DNA of 64,000 nt from Flavobacterium sp. PMTSA4 (GCF_032098525.1 NZ_CP134890.1:1612001-1676000), one strand, 5' to 3'; shown: positions 43,963-53,764, counted from the first letter of the stretch. Notes: generated from the letters alone by a model not told the origin. Numbers and translations: made by a program.

Positions 43963-44418
43963 ATGAAATTAGAAAATTTAAAACCGCAAGTAGTAACAAT
44001 ACTAACTGAAAACGGAATTAACAGAGACACGAAACTTAAAAATCTTTGCCAATTTTTATCCGATTCGGTTTCTTATTACAATTGGGTTGGGTTTTATTTT
44101 GCAAATCATGATTCAAAAACACTACATCTTGGACCATATGTTGGTGCAGAAACCGACCATACTGTAATTCCTTTCGGAAAAGGAATTTGCGGACAAGTTG
44201 CTGAGTCAAATGCAAACTTTGTTGTTCCTGATGTTTCTGCTCAAGATAATTATATCGCTTGCAGTTTTACGGTTAAATCTGAAATTGTAGTTCCACTTTT
44301 TGTTGATGGCAAAAATATTGGTCAAATTGACATTGATAGTCATGTAATTGATCCATTTACTGAAGCCGACGAACGCTTTTTAGAATTCGTTAATCAAGAA
44401 GTTGCAAAATTATTTTAA
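43963..44418 (+). CDS. GAF-domain protein, free methionine-(R)-sulfoxide reductase-like
   Basis: This 151-residue GAF-domain protein has the fRMsr pattern: SYYNWVGFYFA, GPYVG, IPFGKGICGQVAE and NYIACSFTVKSEIVVPLF. Cys76 (GICG) and Cys100 (YIAC) match two of the three active-site cysteines of that family; the first Cys (before IPFG) is replaced by His/Thr. The likely reaction is reduction of free Met-R-sulfoxide using thioredoxin. A pure sensor role is less likely because both key cysteines remain. Confidence 0.85.
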   Translation: MKLENLKPQVVTILTENGINRDTKLKNLCQFLSDSVSYYNWVGFYFANHDSKTLHLGPYVGAETDHTVIPFGKGICGQVAESNANFVVPDVSAQDNYIACSFTVKSEIVVPLFVDGKNIGQIDIDSHVIDPFTEADERFLEFVNQEVAKLF

Positions 44419-44445
44419 ACATCATTTCTGCTTCATTCCTTTGTC

Positions 44446-44453
44446 TATATTTG
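44446..44453 (+). promoter_or_regulatory. -7 box for the antiporter gene
   Basis: TATATTTG matches TAnnTTTG, 35 bp before the ATG. Confidence 0.4.
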
Positions 44454-44488
44454 ATGCGTTTTTTAATTAATCTTTATTAAACATAAAA

Positions 44489-45715
44489 ATGCATTTTAAT
44501 GTTCCTTTTTTAGAATTACCTTTTTTCGCTAACCTCCTAATTTTATTAGTGCTAGCAAGATTTTTTGGCGAAATAATGGAACGTTTCAAACAACCTGCTT
44601 TAATTGGAGAAATTATAGCTGGTGTCATTCTTGGACCAACCATTTTAAATTTCATTCATAGAACCGAAGAATTAAAAGTAATTTCAGAACTTGGTGTATT
44701 CTTATTAATCATTTTAGCAGGACTCGAAATTAATTTTGAAGGAATCGTCAAATCACTAAAAGGTAGAAATATTGTTATTTCTCTTTCTGCCTTTTTTATC
44801 CCATTCTTTTCAGGTGTTTTTCTTGGAAAATTTTTCGAGTTAGACATTATGGCAACCATTTTTGTTGGTTTGTGTATTGCAATAACAGCATTGCCTGTAA
44901 GCATCCGAATTCTTATGGATTTTGGAAAACTTAATAGCACATTGGGACAAAAAATTATCTCTGTTGCCATTTTTGATGATATTCTAGCGCTATCAATACT
45001 TGGGATTATTTTAGATTTAAAAGATGAAGAACTATCATTTATAAACATTGGAAAAACTGTATTTTTTACACTTTTAAAACTAACTTTCTTTGTGCTCTTG
45101 ATTATTGCTTTTTATAAATTAATTGAACGTTTTTCGAGAAAGGAAAATTTCATAGAAGATAAGTTGAACAAAATTTTGAATTTTTTAAAAGGAAAAGAAT
45201 CCTTGTTTGCTATTTTCTTTGTTTTTGTTTTAATATTTGCTACAATCACCGAAAGTATTGGTTTGCATTTTATCATTGGAGCTTTTTTTGCATCAATGTT
45301 AATTTCCAAAGAGTTAGTTGGAGAAAAACATCTAAACACAATTCACAATACTACAAACGGAATGGCAATGGGGTTTCTTGCTCCTATTTTCTTTGCAGGA
45401 ATTGGACTTGAATTTCAGTTTTCATCCATTCATAATTATCCATTATTGATACTAATAATTGTTGTTTCATTTGCCTCGAAAATAATTGGCGGATATTTTG
45501 GAAGTAGAATTGCACGACAAGATAAAAAAACTGCTTTAGCAATTGGAATTGGTTTGAATGCTCGCGGAATTATGGAATTAGTTATTGCAAACATTGCCTT
45601 TAAGGCAGGAATTATTTCATTGGAAATATTTTCAATGTTAGTTATAATGGGAGTTTTCACAACAATATGCACTCCTTTTTTATTGAAAAGAGCATTTTTA
45701 CTGGTTGAAAAATAG
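44489..45715 (+). CDS. Cation:proton antiporter (CPA2/Kef-like)
   Basis: The 408-residue membrane protein has about 12 helices. Motifs are FKQPALIGEIIAGVILGPT near the N-terminus, FLLIILAGLEINFEGI, ALPVSIRILMDFGKLNS, and AIFDDILALSIL with the Asp pair of the ion site. No TrkA-N or USP tail is present. It exchanges Na+ or K+ for H+; the ion is not determined. It is monocistronic. Confidence 0.93.
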   Translation: MHFNVPFLELPFFANLLILLVLARFFGEIMERFKQPALIGEIIAGVILGPTILNFIHRTEELKVISELGVFLLIILAGLEINFEGIVKSLKGRNIVISLSAFFIPFFSGVFLGKFFELDIMATIFVGLCIAITALPVSIRILMDFGKLNSTLGQKIISVAIFDDILALSILGIILDLKDEELSFINIGKTVFFTLLKLTFFVLLIIAFYKLIERFSRKENFIEDKLNKILNFLKGKESLFAIFFVFVLIFATITESIGLHFIIGAFFASMLISKELVGEKHLNTIHNTTNGMAMGFLAPIFFAGIGLEFQFSSIHNYPLLILIIVVSFASKIIGGYFGSRIARQDKKTALAIGIGLNARGIMELVIANIAFKAGIISLEIFSMLVIMGVFTTICTPFLLKRAFLLVEK

Positions 45716-45779
45716 TTTTGCTTTTAAAATTTGGTGAAATATTTTTTCATAATTAGTAGTCATAATTGACAAATATTTT

Positions 45780-45787
45780 TACCTTTG
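45780..45787 (+). promoter_or_regulatory. -7 box for rpsO
   Basis: TACCTTTG matches TAnnTTTG. The start would be near 45794, about 50 bp before the ATG. Confidence 0.45.
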
Positions 45788-45843
45788 CAACCGAATTAGG
45801 AAAATCCAAATTCATACATAATAATCATTTTAATAATATTTGC

Positions 45844-46113
45844 ATGTACTTAAGTAAAGAAACAAAAGCAGAAATCTTCGCTAAACACGGAGGAAAAGCA
45901 GAAAACACAGGATCTGCAGAAGGACAAATCGCATTGTTCACATTTAGAATTAACCATTTAACTGGTCACTTAAAAGCGAATCGTCACGATTACAACACTG
46001 AGCGTTCGTTAGTAAAGTTAGTAGGTAAAAGAAGAAGCTTACTTGACTATTTAAAGAAAAAAGATATCAACAGATATCGTGAGATTATCAAAGAATTGAA
46101 TATTAGAAAATAA
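45844..46113 (+). CDS. rpsO: 30S ribosomal protein S15
   Basis: The 89-residue protein shows the S15 pattern: MYLSKETKAEIFAKHGG, TGSAEGQIALFTFRINHLTGHLK, HDYNTERSLVKLVGKRRSLLDYLKK and RYREIIKELNIRK. It binds 16S rRNA early in assembly. An in-frame start 78 bp upstream is rejected because it adds a tail unlike the family. rpsO before pnp is a widely conserved order. Confidence 0.97.
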   Translation: MYLSKETKAEIFAKHGGKAENTGSAEGQIALFTFRINHLTGHLKANRHDYNTERSLVKLVGKRRSLLDYLKKKDINRYREIIKELNIRK

Positions 46114-46121
46114 TCAATAAT

Positions 46122-46147
46122 AAAGAGGTGCGAAAGTGCCTCTTTTT
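46122..46147 (+). terminator. Hairpin between rpsO and pnp
   Basis: AAAGAGG and CCTCTTT form a 7-bp stem followed by T residues. Confidence 0.7.
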
Positions 46148-46250
46148 GTTTTTAAAATAAATAAAAGAAAAGTTTCGGTTTTTCATTGGGTTACAAACAA
46201 CTACAACAACAACACAACTAACCTAATTGTTTAAAACAGAATTAAATTTT

Positions 46251-48407
46251 ATGATTCCAAAAGTAACCCAAGAAACCATCAATTTAGGCGATGGTAGAAC
46301 GATTACCATCGAAACAGGCAAATTAGCCAAACAAGCAGATGGTTCAGTAGTAGTTAGATGTGGTGATACAATGTTGTTAGCAACAGCTGTATCTGCTAGA
46401 ACAGCAAATCCAGGAGTAGATTTTTTACCTTTAACAGTAGATTATCGTGAAAAATTTGCAGCAGCTGGTAGATTTCCAGGTGGATTTTTCAAAAGAGAAG
46501 CGCGTCCAAGCGATAGTGAAGTATTAACAATGCGTCTTGTTGACCGTGTTTTACGTCCACTTTTCCCAGATGATTATCACGCTGAAACGCAAGTAATGAT
46601 TCAGTTAATGAGTCACGATGAAGAAGTTATGCCTGATGCATTAGCAGGTTTAGCTGCATCGGCAGCTTTGGCTGTTTCTGACATTCCATTTTACAATTTA
46701 ATTTCAGAAGTACGTGTTGCACGTATTGATGGAAAATTTGTAATCAACCCAAGCAGAACTGAATTAGAATTATCAGACATCGACATGATGATTGGTGCTT
46801 CAATGGATTCTGTTGCCATGGTTGAAGGAGAAATGAAAGAGATTTCAGAAGCAGAAATGGTTGAAGCAATTAAATTTGCACACGAAGCTATTAAAGTTCA
46901 AATTCAAGCACAAGAACGTTTAAGAGCAGCAGTTGGTTCGCCAGCATACAGAGAATATGAAGGAGAAGTTGAAGACGAAACTGTTTATGCAAAAATAAAA
47001 GCAGCTTCTTATGATAAATATTATGCAATTGCTCAAGAAGCTTCAGCAAAAAGTGAAAGAGGCGAAAAATTTGCAGTAGTTAAAGAAGAAGTAAAAGCTT
47101 TATACACTGAAGAAGAATATGCTGAAAATGCAGATTTAGCTGAATTAGTTTCTAAATACAACTACAAAACTCAAAAAGAAGCTGTTCGTAACGTAATCCT
47201 TGAAAAAGGAATTCGTTTAGATGGAAGAAAAACTACTGAAATCAGACCAATTTGGTGTGAAGTTGATTATTTGCCAAGAGTTCACGGTTCATCTCTATTT
47301 ACTCGTGGAGAAACTCAAGCTTTAGCAACTGTAACTTTAGGAACTTCTAGAGAAGCAAATCAAATTGACTCGCCTAGCGAACAAGGTGAAGAAAAATTTT
47401 ATTTACACTATAATTTCCCCCCATTTTCAACTGGAGAAGCTAAACCTTTAAGAGGAACTTCAAGAAGAGAAGTTGGTCATGGAAACTTGGCACAACGTGC
47501 ATTAAAAAATATGATTCCTGCTGATTGTCCATATACAATACGAATAGTTTCTGAAGTATTAGAATCAAATGGTTCTTCTTCAATGGCTACTGTTTGTGCT
47601 GGAACAATGGCTTTGATGGATTCTGGAGTTCAAATGATGAAACCAGTTTCTGGTATCGCAATGGGATTAATTACTGATGGTTCAAAATTTGCAGTTTTAT
47701 CAGATATTTTAGGTGATGAAGATCATTTAGGTGATATGGATTTTAAAGTCACTGGAACTGCTGATGGAATTACTGCTTGTCAAATGGACATTAAAATTGA
47801 CGGATTGCGTTATGATATCATGGAGCAAGCTTTAGACCAAGCTCGTGAAGGACGTTTGCATATTTTAGGCAAACTTACTGAAACAATAGCTGCACCTAGA
47901 AATGATGTTAAAAAACATGCTCCAAAAATCATTACAAGAACAATTCCTGGTGCTTTCATTGGTGCATTAATTGGACCAGGTGGAAAAGTGATTCAAGAAT
48001 TACAAAAAGCTACAGGAACAACTATTGTTATTAATGAAGTTGATGAACAAGGAGTTGTTGAAATATTAGGTACAGATCCAGATGGAATTGCAAAAGTTTT
48101 AGCAAAAATAGACTCTATTGTTTTCAAACCAGAAGTTGGTGAAGCATATGAAGTAAAAGTAATTAAAATGCTTGATTTTGGTGCAGTAGTAGAATACACA
48201 AAAGCTCCAGGAAACGAAGTATTACTTCACGTTTCAGAACTTGCTTGGGAAAGAACAGAAAATGTTGCCGATGTTGTAAAAATGGGTGATGTATTTATGG
48301 TGAAATACCTTGGCGTTGACCCAAAAACTAGAAAAGAAAAAGTTTCTAGAAAACAACTTTTACCTCGTCCACCAAGAGAAGAGAAAAAAGACGCTCCAAA
48401 AGGTTAG
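46251..48407 (+). CDS. pnp: Polyribonucleotide nucleotidyltransferase
   Basis: This 718-residue exoribonuclease degrades RNA 3' to 5' with phosphate. Two RNase PH domains are seen (DGSVVVRCGDTMLLATAVSA early; RLDGRKTTEIRPIWCEV and GEKFYLHYNFPPFSTGE later). A KH domain (GALIGPGGKVIQELQKATGTTI, about 555-615) and an S1 domain (about 622-700, GAVVEYTKAPGNEVLLHVSEL) follow. I chose ATG 46251 (MIPKVTQETINLG) because it matches family starts. A terminator follows. Confidence 0.97.
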   Translation: MIPKVTQETINLGDGRTITIETGKLAKQADGSVVVRCGDTMLLATAVSARTANPGVDFLPLTVDYREKFAAAGRFPGGFFKREARPSDSEVLTMRLVDRVLRPLFPDDYHAETQVMIQLMSHDEEVMPDALAGLAASAALAVSDIPFYNLISEVRVARIDGKFVINPSRTELELSDIDMMIGASMDSVAMVEGEMKEISEAEMVEAIKFAHEAIKVQIQAQERLRAAVGSPAYREYEGEVEDETVYAKIKAASYDKYYAIAQEASAKSERGEKFAVVKEEVKALYTEEEYAENADLAELVSKYNYKTQKEAVRNVILEKGIRLDGRKTTEIRPIWCEVDYLPRVHGSSLFTRGETQALATVTLGTSREANQIDSPSEQGEEKFYLHYNFPPFSTGEAKPLRGTSRREVGHGNLAQRALKNMIPADCPYTIRIVSEVLESNGSSSMATVCAGTMALMDSGVQMMKPVSGIAMGLITDGSKFAVLSDILGDEDHLGDMDFKVTGTADGITACQMDIKIDGLRYDIMEQALDQAREGRLHILGKLTETIAAPRNDVKKHAPKIITRTIPGAFIGALIGPGGKVIQELQKATGTTIVINEVDEQGVVEILGTDPDGIAKVLAKIDSIVFKPEVGEAYEVKVIKMLDFGAVVEYTKAPGNEVLLHVSELAWERTENVADVVKMGDVFMVKYLGVDPKTRKEKVSRKQLLPRPPREEKKDAPKG

Positions 48408-48432
48408 TAAACTAGTATTATTAATTCATTAT

Positions 48433-48468
48433 AAAACTCCAATTTTAATAGATTGGAGTTTTTTTTTA
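48433..48468 (+). terminator. Terminator after pnp
   Basis: AAAACTCCAAT and ATTGGAGTTTT form a perfect hairpin followed by T residues. Confidence 0.88.
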
Positions 48469-48525
48469 TTTAATAAGGCAACCTTTTCATGTTTTGTGTA
48501 CTATTATTTATAAAAACCTTAAATC

Positions 48526-48906
48526 ATGAAAAAAATAAAACACATTTTAATAACTTTTTTAATTCTATTTTTATCGATTAATTGTTCTCGCGATAAAGCG
48601 GATGATTCCTATTTATATGATCAAGATGAAGATTGTGTATTTGGAGTTGCGACTTGTTGTGATATTGATGGCAGAATATTAGTAAAAACTAATACATCTT
48701 ATATTTATACAAATTCTACCAGTTTTGATTATTCAACAATGGAATGGGAAGTTATATCTGGAGATATATCAATAGTTGACGGACAAAACACAAATGAAGC
48801 AACAATTCACTTTGGAAATAATTTTATAACAGGAGTAATAAGAACAAAAACTACAGGAATTGAAGGTTCATATTGTGAAAATACGCTTGAAATTAATAAA
48901 TTATAA
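48526..48906 (+). CDS. Hypothetical lipoprotein upstream of ECF sigma gene
   Basis: The 126-residue product has a lipoprotein signal (MKKIKHILITFLILFLSINC, Cys20). The mature part has a CCDI pair, two more cysteines and Ig-like beta features (MEWEVISGDISIVDGQNTNEATIHFG), resembling a PKD or Ig-like module. No family is recognised. It is 24 bp before the ECF sigma factor gene and likely part of the same unit. Confidence 0.75.
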   Translation: MKKIKHILITFLILFLSINCSRDKADDSYLYDQDEDCVFGVATCCDIDGRILVKTNTSYIYTNSTSFDYSTMEWEVISGDISIVDGQNTNEATIHFGNNFITGVIRTKTTGIEGSYCENTLEINKL

Positions 48907-48930
48907 TTAATGTTTTAGACATTTAGCAAA

Positions 48931-49479
48931 TTGACTTTAGAAGAAATAATTAATGGTTGTAAAAAAAATAATCTAGTGCATCAAAAAGCACTATATGATA
49001 TTTATGCAAACCAATTATTCAATCTTAGTTTAAAATATTGTAATTCATTTAACGATGCGGAAGATAATTTACATGATTCATTTTTAGAAATTTACTCTAA
49101 CATTTCTAAATATAAAAATAGAGGAAGTTTTGAAGGATGGATGAAAAAAATTACAATAAATAAAGCCATTTCTAAATTCAAGCAAACAATCAAAAACTAT
49201 CCGATTGAAAATGGAATATTTAAAGTAATGGATGAAGAAATAACTTTATCCAATTTAGAAATATCTCTTGATTCATTACTACAATTTATTCAAGAACTAC
49301 CAAATCAATATCGATTGGTTTTTAACCTTTATGAACTTGATGATTATTCTCATAGTGAAATAGCAAAATTGCTTTCAATCTCCGAAGGAACTTCGAAATC
49401 AAATTTACATAAAGCAAAAGCAATCTTAAAAAATAAAATTTTAGAATTCAATCAAAAACAAGTTATAAATGGAATCTAA
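48931..49479 (+). CDS. ECF-type sigma-70 factor
   Basis: The 182-residue sigma factor starts with TTG (TLEEIINGCKKNNL). Region 2 is seen in NAEDNLHDSFLEIYSNISKYKNRGSFEGWMKKITINKAISK, read as FNDAEDNLHDSF in detail, and region 4 in ELPNQYRLVFNLYELDDYSHSEIAKLLSISEGTSKSNLHKAK. ECF factors are held by anti-sigma proteins. The next gene overlaps by 11 bp and encodes a membrane protein that may be that anti-sigma factor. Confidence 0.92.
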   Translation: MTLEEIINGCKKNNLVHQKALYDIYANQLFNLSLKYCNSFNDAEDNLHDSFLEIYSNISKYKNRGSFEGWMKKITINKAISKFKQTIKNYPIENGIFKVMDEEITLSNLEISLDSLLQFIQELPNQYRLVFNLYELDDYSHSEIAKLLSISEGTSKSNLHKAKAILKNKILEFNQKQVINGI

Positions 49480-50872
49480 AAATGATATAGGAAAATTTTA
49501 TAAAACTAATTTGGAAAAATTAGATAATATTCCATCCAAAAAAGTCTGGGAAAATATTGAACTTGAATTGAAGAAAAAGAAAGAAAGAAGAATTATTCTC
49601 TTTTGGTTTTGGTTTACACCTCTATTTCTAATTTTTATAGTCTTTTCGACCAAAACTTACTTGAATTTCAATTCATCAAAAAAAGAAAATCAGGTTGATA
49701 CTAATAATTCAACTTTAAAAACCATAGATATTGATTATAATGAGAACAATATTAATTCAAATACTATTGAAAATTATTCAGTAACCGAAAATAACAACTC
49801 AATTGATAAAGATTCTATCGAAAATGCTCAAAATAAAAAAACCAATCAGGAAAGTTTTAAAAATAATAACAGCGCCAAAAAATCAAAAAAAAATAGAGAA
49901 ACTAATTCAACGAAAAATAATAAATCAAAAAAACATATTTCAAAATCATTAATTTCTTCTGTAAATAACAAAAACACGTTTTTTTCAACCAACAATTCAA
50001 TTAATAATGAAATAAAAGAAGAAATTAATATTAATGAAAATCAAGAAGAAACAAAATTAGATTTAAAAAGCTTTAATAAGTTAGAAGACACCATTACAAA
50101 AAAATCAAGTAAAACGGCAATTGATTCTGTTTCTAAAAAGAAAGAGAAAATTAAAAATATAAAAATGTTACCTGAGAATACAACTAAAAAAGACAGTAGT
50201 GTTAAATATAGAAAATTTGAAATAGACATCTATGTGTCGCCTACACTTTACAATACTATGGCAAATAAATCTTTTTTAGATAACAGACTTGACAATAATG
50301 CTAAAAAATCGAACATTAAATCTAGTTTTGGATTTGGATTAAGTTGTAATTTGTTTGAAAAAATTTCGTTTAGAATTGGATATGGAATCACTAATTATAG
50401 CTTAACCACTTCAAATGTACTCATAAATACAACAAACTATTCTTTTATCAATTATAACCCAAACACTTTAAATCAATCAATATACTTAGATTCGAATAAT
50501 TCTGAAACAATGGAACTAACTCAAGAAATATCATATTCTGAAATTCCATTAGATATTAAATACAACTTGATAAATTCAAAATTTGGGATAAATGGAATTG
50601 CAGGTTTTAGTTTTTTAATCCTCAATAAAAATGAAATTTATGCAAAAACTAAAAATGGTTTTGGTCAATTCATTGGAGAAACTTCAAATTTGATGAAAAT
50701 AAATTTCACAGCTAATCTTGGCTTAGGAATTGACTATAAATTAAACAAAAGATTGAAAATCATTGTGGAACCAATTTTTAACTATCACTTGAACACTTTT
50801 GATAGCAAGAATTCTGTAAAACCATATTCTTTTGTAATAAGAACAGGTTTAAGATACAGTTTGAATAACTAA
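49469..50872 (+). CDS. Putative anti-sigma/outer-membrane beta-barrel fusion protein
   Basis: This 467-residue protein has a cytoplasmic start (about 1-40, NIPSKKVWENIELELKKKKER), one membrane helix (about 43-62, FWFWFTPLFLIFIVFS) and a long Asn/Ser/Lys-rich linker (about 68-240). The C-terminal about 220 residues look like an OmpA/opacity-type beta-barrel (SSFGFGLSCNLFEKISFRIGYGI to VIRTGLRYSLNN). The order suggests that one chain spans both membranes, with the N-terminus acting as anti-sigma for the overlapping ECF gene. That function is inferred from position and topology. Confidence 0.72.
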   Translation: MESKNDIGKFYKTNLEKLDNIPSKKVWENIELELKKKKERRIILFWFWFTPLFLIFIVFSTKTYLNFNSSKKENQVDTNNSTLKTIDIDYNENNINSNTIENYSVTENNNSIDKDSIENAQNKKTNQESFKNNNSAKKSKKNRETNSTKNNKSKKHISKSLISSVNNKNTFFSTNNSINNEIKEEININENQEETKLDLKSFNKLEDTITKKSSKTAIDSVSKKKEKIKNIKMLPENTTKKDSSVKYRKFEIDIYVSPTLYNTMANKSFLDNRLDNNAKKSNIKSSFGFGLSCNLFEKISFRIGYGITNYSLTTSNVLINTTNYSFINYNPNTLNQSIYLDSNNSETMELTQEISYSEIPLDIKYNLINSKFGINGIAGFSFLILNKNEIYAKTKNGFGQFIGETSNLMKINFTANLGLGIDYKLNKRLKIIVEPIFNYHLNTFDSKNSVKPYSFVIRTGLRYSLNN

Positions 50873-50977
50873 TTTCTATATTGATACAAACTTTTGTGTT
50901 TTTAAATTTTTCGAAATATAGGTTTGTTCATTTGGCAAGTTTGTTTTTTTTGGAAACTATTTAAATATAAAAATATT

Positions 50978-50985
50978 ATCTTTGG
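50978..50985 (+). promoter_or_regulatory. -7 box for the amino acid permease gene
   Basis: TATCTTTG matches TAnnTTTG; a TTG lies 24 bp upstream (50951-50953). The ATG follows 26 bp downstream. Confidence 0.5.
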
Positions 50986-51011
50986 ATTTCTATTATCATT
51001 AAAAATCCCTA

Positions 51012-52748
51012 ATGAGTACCCACAAAAAACTAAAAGAATTCGCTGCCACAGCAATATGTGGAAACGACATTACTTCATCGTGTTTATATGTTTCAGCCTT
51101 AGCCATAATGTATGCAGGACAATATGCTTGGATTTCGCTACTAATAGTTGCAGGAGTTTTATATTTATTCCGAAAAATTTATGGTGAAGCTGTTGGTGCA
51201 TTACCTCTAAATGGCGGTGCATATAATATTTTATTAAATACAACTTCTAAAAGTAATGCTTCAATCGCTGCTTGTTTAACCATTCTTTCTTATATGGCAA
51301 CAGCAGTATTATCAGCAAGTGAAGCAATGCATTATCTTCATAGTTTAGTAGATTCAATTTCTGTTTTTTGGGCAACAATTGGTCTTTTGACATTTTTTTT
51401 ACTGCTAATCATGGCCGGAATAAAAGAATCTTCTAATGTGGCTATTTTTATATTTGTTTTTCATCTAGCATCAATGTTATTCCTTATAGGAAGCGGAATT
51501 TGGTTTGCTTATACAAATGATTTTAGCATAATGTCAGTTAATTTCAAACAACCTATAAACGGAAGTATTCCTGTGGCATTGTTTTTAGGTTTTAGTACAG
51601 CAATGTTAGGTATTTCAGGTTTTGAAAGTTCAGCAAATTTTGTAGAAGAACAAGACAAAGGTGTTTTTAGAAAAACATTACGAAATATGTGGATTGCTGT
51701 CAGTGTTATAAATCCATTAATGGCTTTGGTAATTATCGGTGTAGTTCCTATGATTGAAGTGGGTCAACATCAAGAAACATTACTTTCACATCTTGGAAGT
51801 ATAACTGGAGGTTCAAATCTTGGAACTTTAATTTCAATAGATGCGGTTTTAGTATTGAGTGGTGCAGTTTTAACCTCTTATGTTGGTGTTTCTGGATTAA
51901 TGAAACGCATGTCATTAGACAGAATACTACCTCAAGCACTTATAAAAGAAAATAAAAGCGGCAGTTCTCCAAGAATTCTATTTGTATTCTTCTTATTATG
52001 TGTATCCGTTTTGTTAATTACAAATGGTGAATTACGACCATTGGCTGGAGTTTACACCATGTCATTTCTTGCAGTAATGGCTTATTTTGGTTTTGGTAAT
52101 TTCTTGCTAAAAATAAAACGTTCAAAATTACCACGCCCAGAATACGCGCAACCTTATGTAGTAGCAATAGCAATATTTGCAATTATTGTCGCCATTTATG
52201 GAAACATAAAATTACACCCTGAATATTTAGTTGTATTTCTTCAATATTTTGTTCCGTCGATTGTATTAATCTTTTTATTATTAAACAGAAAATTTGTTCT
52301 TCAATATCTTTTAGTAGTTATAAAAAGCTTTATAGATTCTTTTAAAAAACACGCTCGTATTGGAGAAGTTTTATTAACAAAGAAAATCAACCGTTTAACT
52401 CAACAAGAATTTGTTTATTTCTCAAAAGGTGATAATATTTCACAATTGAATAAAGCCATACTTTATGTTGAAGAAAATGAAATAACAAAAAAACTAAAAA
52501 TTGTAACTATAGTTGATGAAAACAAGCAAGTTTCAGAGGATTTTATGAGCGATTTTAATGCTTTAGATAGAGCATATCCTGAAATCAAGCTTGAATACAT
52601 TCAATTAGAAGGAAAATTTGGTCCTGATTTAATTGAAGAATTGAGTCAAAAGTGGAAAATCCCAACTAATTTTATGTTTATCAGTTCACCTGGAGATCGA
52701 TTTTCTTATAGAGTTTCTGAGCTAAATGGTGTTAGATTAATTATGTAG
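51012..52748 (+). CDS. APC superfamily amino acid permease
   Basis: The 578-residue protein has about 12 membrane helices. N-terminal motif ATAICGNDITSSCLYVSALAIMYAGQYAW and GEAVGALPLNGGAYNILLNTT are typical of the APC superfamily. A soluble C-terminal part of about 120 residues (about 455-578) follows the last helix, with VTIVDENKQVSEDFMSDFNALDRAYP, which may be a regulatory domain. The substrate is not determined. It is upstream of rpoD but separate. Confidence 0.9.
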   Translation: MSTHKKLKEFAATAICGNDITSSCLYVSALAIMYAGQYAWISLLIVAGVLYLFRKIYGEAVGALPLNGGAYNILLNTTSKSNASIAACLTILSYMATAVLSASEAMHYLHSLVDSISVFWATIGLLTFFLLLIMAGIKESSNVAIFIFVFHLASMLFLIGSGIWFAYTNDFSIMSVNFKQPINGSIPVALFLGFSTAMLGISGFESSANFVEEQDKGVFRKTLRNMWIAVSVINPLMALVIIGVVPMIEVGQHQETLLSHLGSITGGSNLGTLISIDAVLVLSGAVLTSYVGVSGLMKRMSLDRILPQALIKENKSGSSPRILFVFFLLCVSVLLITNGELRPLAGVYTMSFLAVMAYFGFGNFLLKIKRSKLPRPEYAQPYVVAIAIFAIIVAIYGNIKLHPEYLVVFLQYFVPSIVLIFLLLNRKFVLQYLLVVIKSFIDSFKKHARIGEVLLTKKINRLTQQEFVYFSKGDNISQLNKAILYVEENEITKKLKIVTIVDENKQVSEDFMSDFNALDRAYPEIKLEYIQLEGKFGPDLIEELSQKWKIPTNFMFISSPGDRFSYRVSELNGVRLIM

Positions 52749-52843
52749 AAAAAAAAATCACTTCAATATTAAAAAATTGTAACTTTTTTGAATCTAATTA
52801 CGTATAACCACCTGAACGCTTTAAAAAGAAAAGGAAAAATTTA

Positions 52844-53707
52844 ATGAGACAACTCAAAATCACCAAGCAGGTAACTAATCGTGAAACTGCTTCCTTAGAC
52901 AAATACCTACAAGAAATCGGAAAAGTAGATTTGATTACCGCTGATGAAGAAGTAGAATTAGCACAAAGAATCAAAGCTGGAGATCAACGTGCTTTAGAGA
53001 AATTAACAAAAGCTAATTTACGTTTCGTAGTTTCTGTAGCAAAACAGTATCAAAATCAAGGATTAACTTTACCCGATTTAATCAACGAAGGAAATCTTGG
53101 TTTGATTAAAGCTGCTCAACGTTTTGATGAAACTCGTGGTTTCAAGTTTATTTCATATGCTGTTTGGTGGATTCGTCAATCTATTCTACAAGCTTTAGCA
53201 GAACAATCTCGTATTGTTCGTTTACCATTAAATAAAATTGGTTCTATCAATAAAATCAACAAAATGTACGCTTTATTAGAGCAATCTAACGAACGTCCAC
53301 CAAGTGCTGAAGAAATTGCGAAAGAACTTGATATGACAGTAAATGATGTAAAAGAATCAATGAAAAATTCTGGTCGTCATTTATCAATGGATGCGCCACT
53401 TGTTGAAGGTGAAGATTCTAACTTATACGACGTTTTGCGTTCAGGTGAATCTCCAAATCCAGATAGAGAATTAATTCACGAATCATTGCGTACTGAAATT
53501 GAACGCTCTTTAGAAACTTTAACTCCTAGAGAAGCTGATGTTGTTCGTTTATACTTTGGTTTAGGTGACCAACATCCAATGACTTTAGAAGAAATTGGAG
53601 AAACTTTTGATTTAACTCGTGAGCGTGTTCGTCAAATTAAAGAAAAAGCAATTCGTAGATTAAAACATACATCTAGAAGTAAAATATTAAAAACATATTT
53701 AGGTTAA
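52844..53707 (+). CDS. rpoD: Primary RNA polymerase sigma factor (RpoD/SigA)
   Basis: The 287-residue sigma factor lacks region 1.1, as in Bacteroidota. Region 1.2 (SLDKYLQEIGKVDLITADEEVELAQRI), region 2 (ANLRFVVSVAKQYQNQGL, DLINEGNLGLIKAAQRFDETRGFKFISYAVWWIRQSI), region 3 and region 4 (LTPREADVVRLYFGLG, TLEEIGETFDLTRERVRQIKEKAIRRL) are complete. It recognises the TTG/TAnnTTTG promoters seen throughout the window. A terminator follows. Confidence 0.97.
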   Translation: MRQLKITKQVTNRETASLDKYLQEIGKVDLITADEEVELAQRIKAGDQRALEKLTKANLRFVVSVAKQYQNQGLTLPDLINEGNLGLIKAAQRFDETRGFKFISYAVWWIRQSILQALAEQSRIVRLPLNKIGSINKINKMYALLEQSNERPPSAEEIAKELDMTVNDVKESMKNSGRHLSMDAPLVEGEDSNLYDVLRSGESPNPDRELIHESLRTEIERSLETLTPREADVVRLYFGLGDQHPMTLEEIGETFDLTRERVRQIKEKAIRRLKHTSRSKILKTYLG

Positions 53708-53764
53708 AACCTAAAAGCGATAACAAACAGTCTGATTAACTGTTCGTTTTTTGATTGATGATTG

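Noticed and set aside
44263..44278. Half-site TTTTACGGTTAAAT resembling the 22-bp dyad
   Set aside because: Only one arm matches, it lies inside the GAF-domain gene, and no -7 box follows at 18 bp.
49469..50872. Reading the ECF-linked protein as a type IX cargo adhesin
   Set aside because: The N-terminal hydrophobic segment starts at about residue 43 after a charged region, unlike a signal peptide, and no sorting domain follows the barrel.
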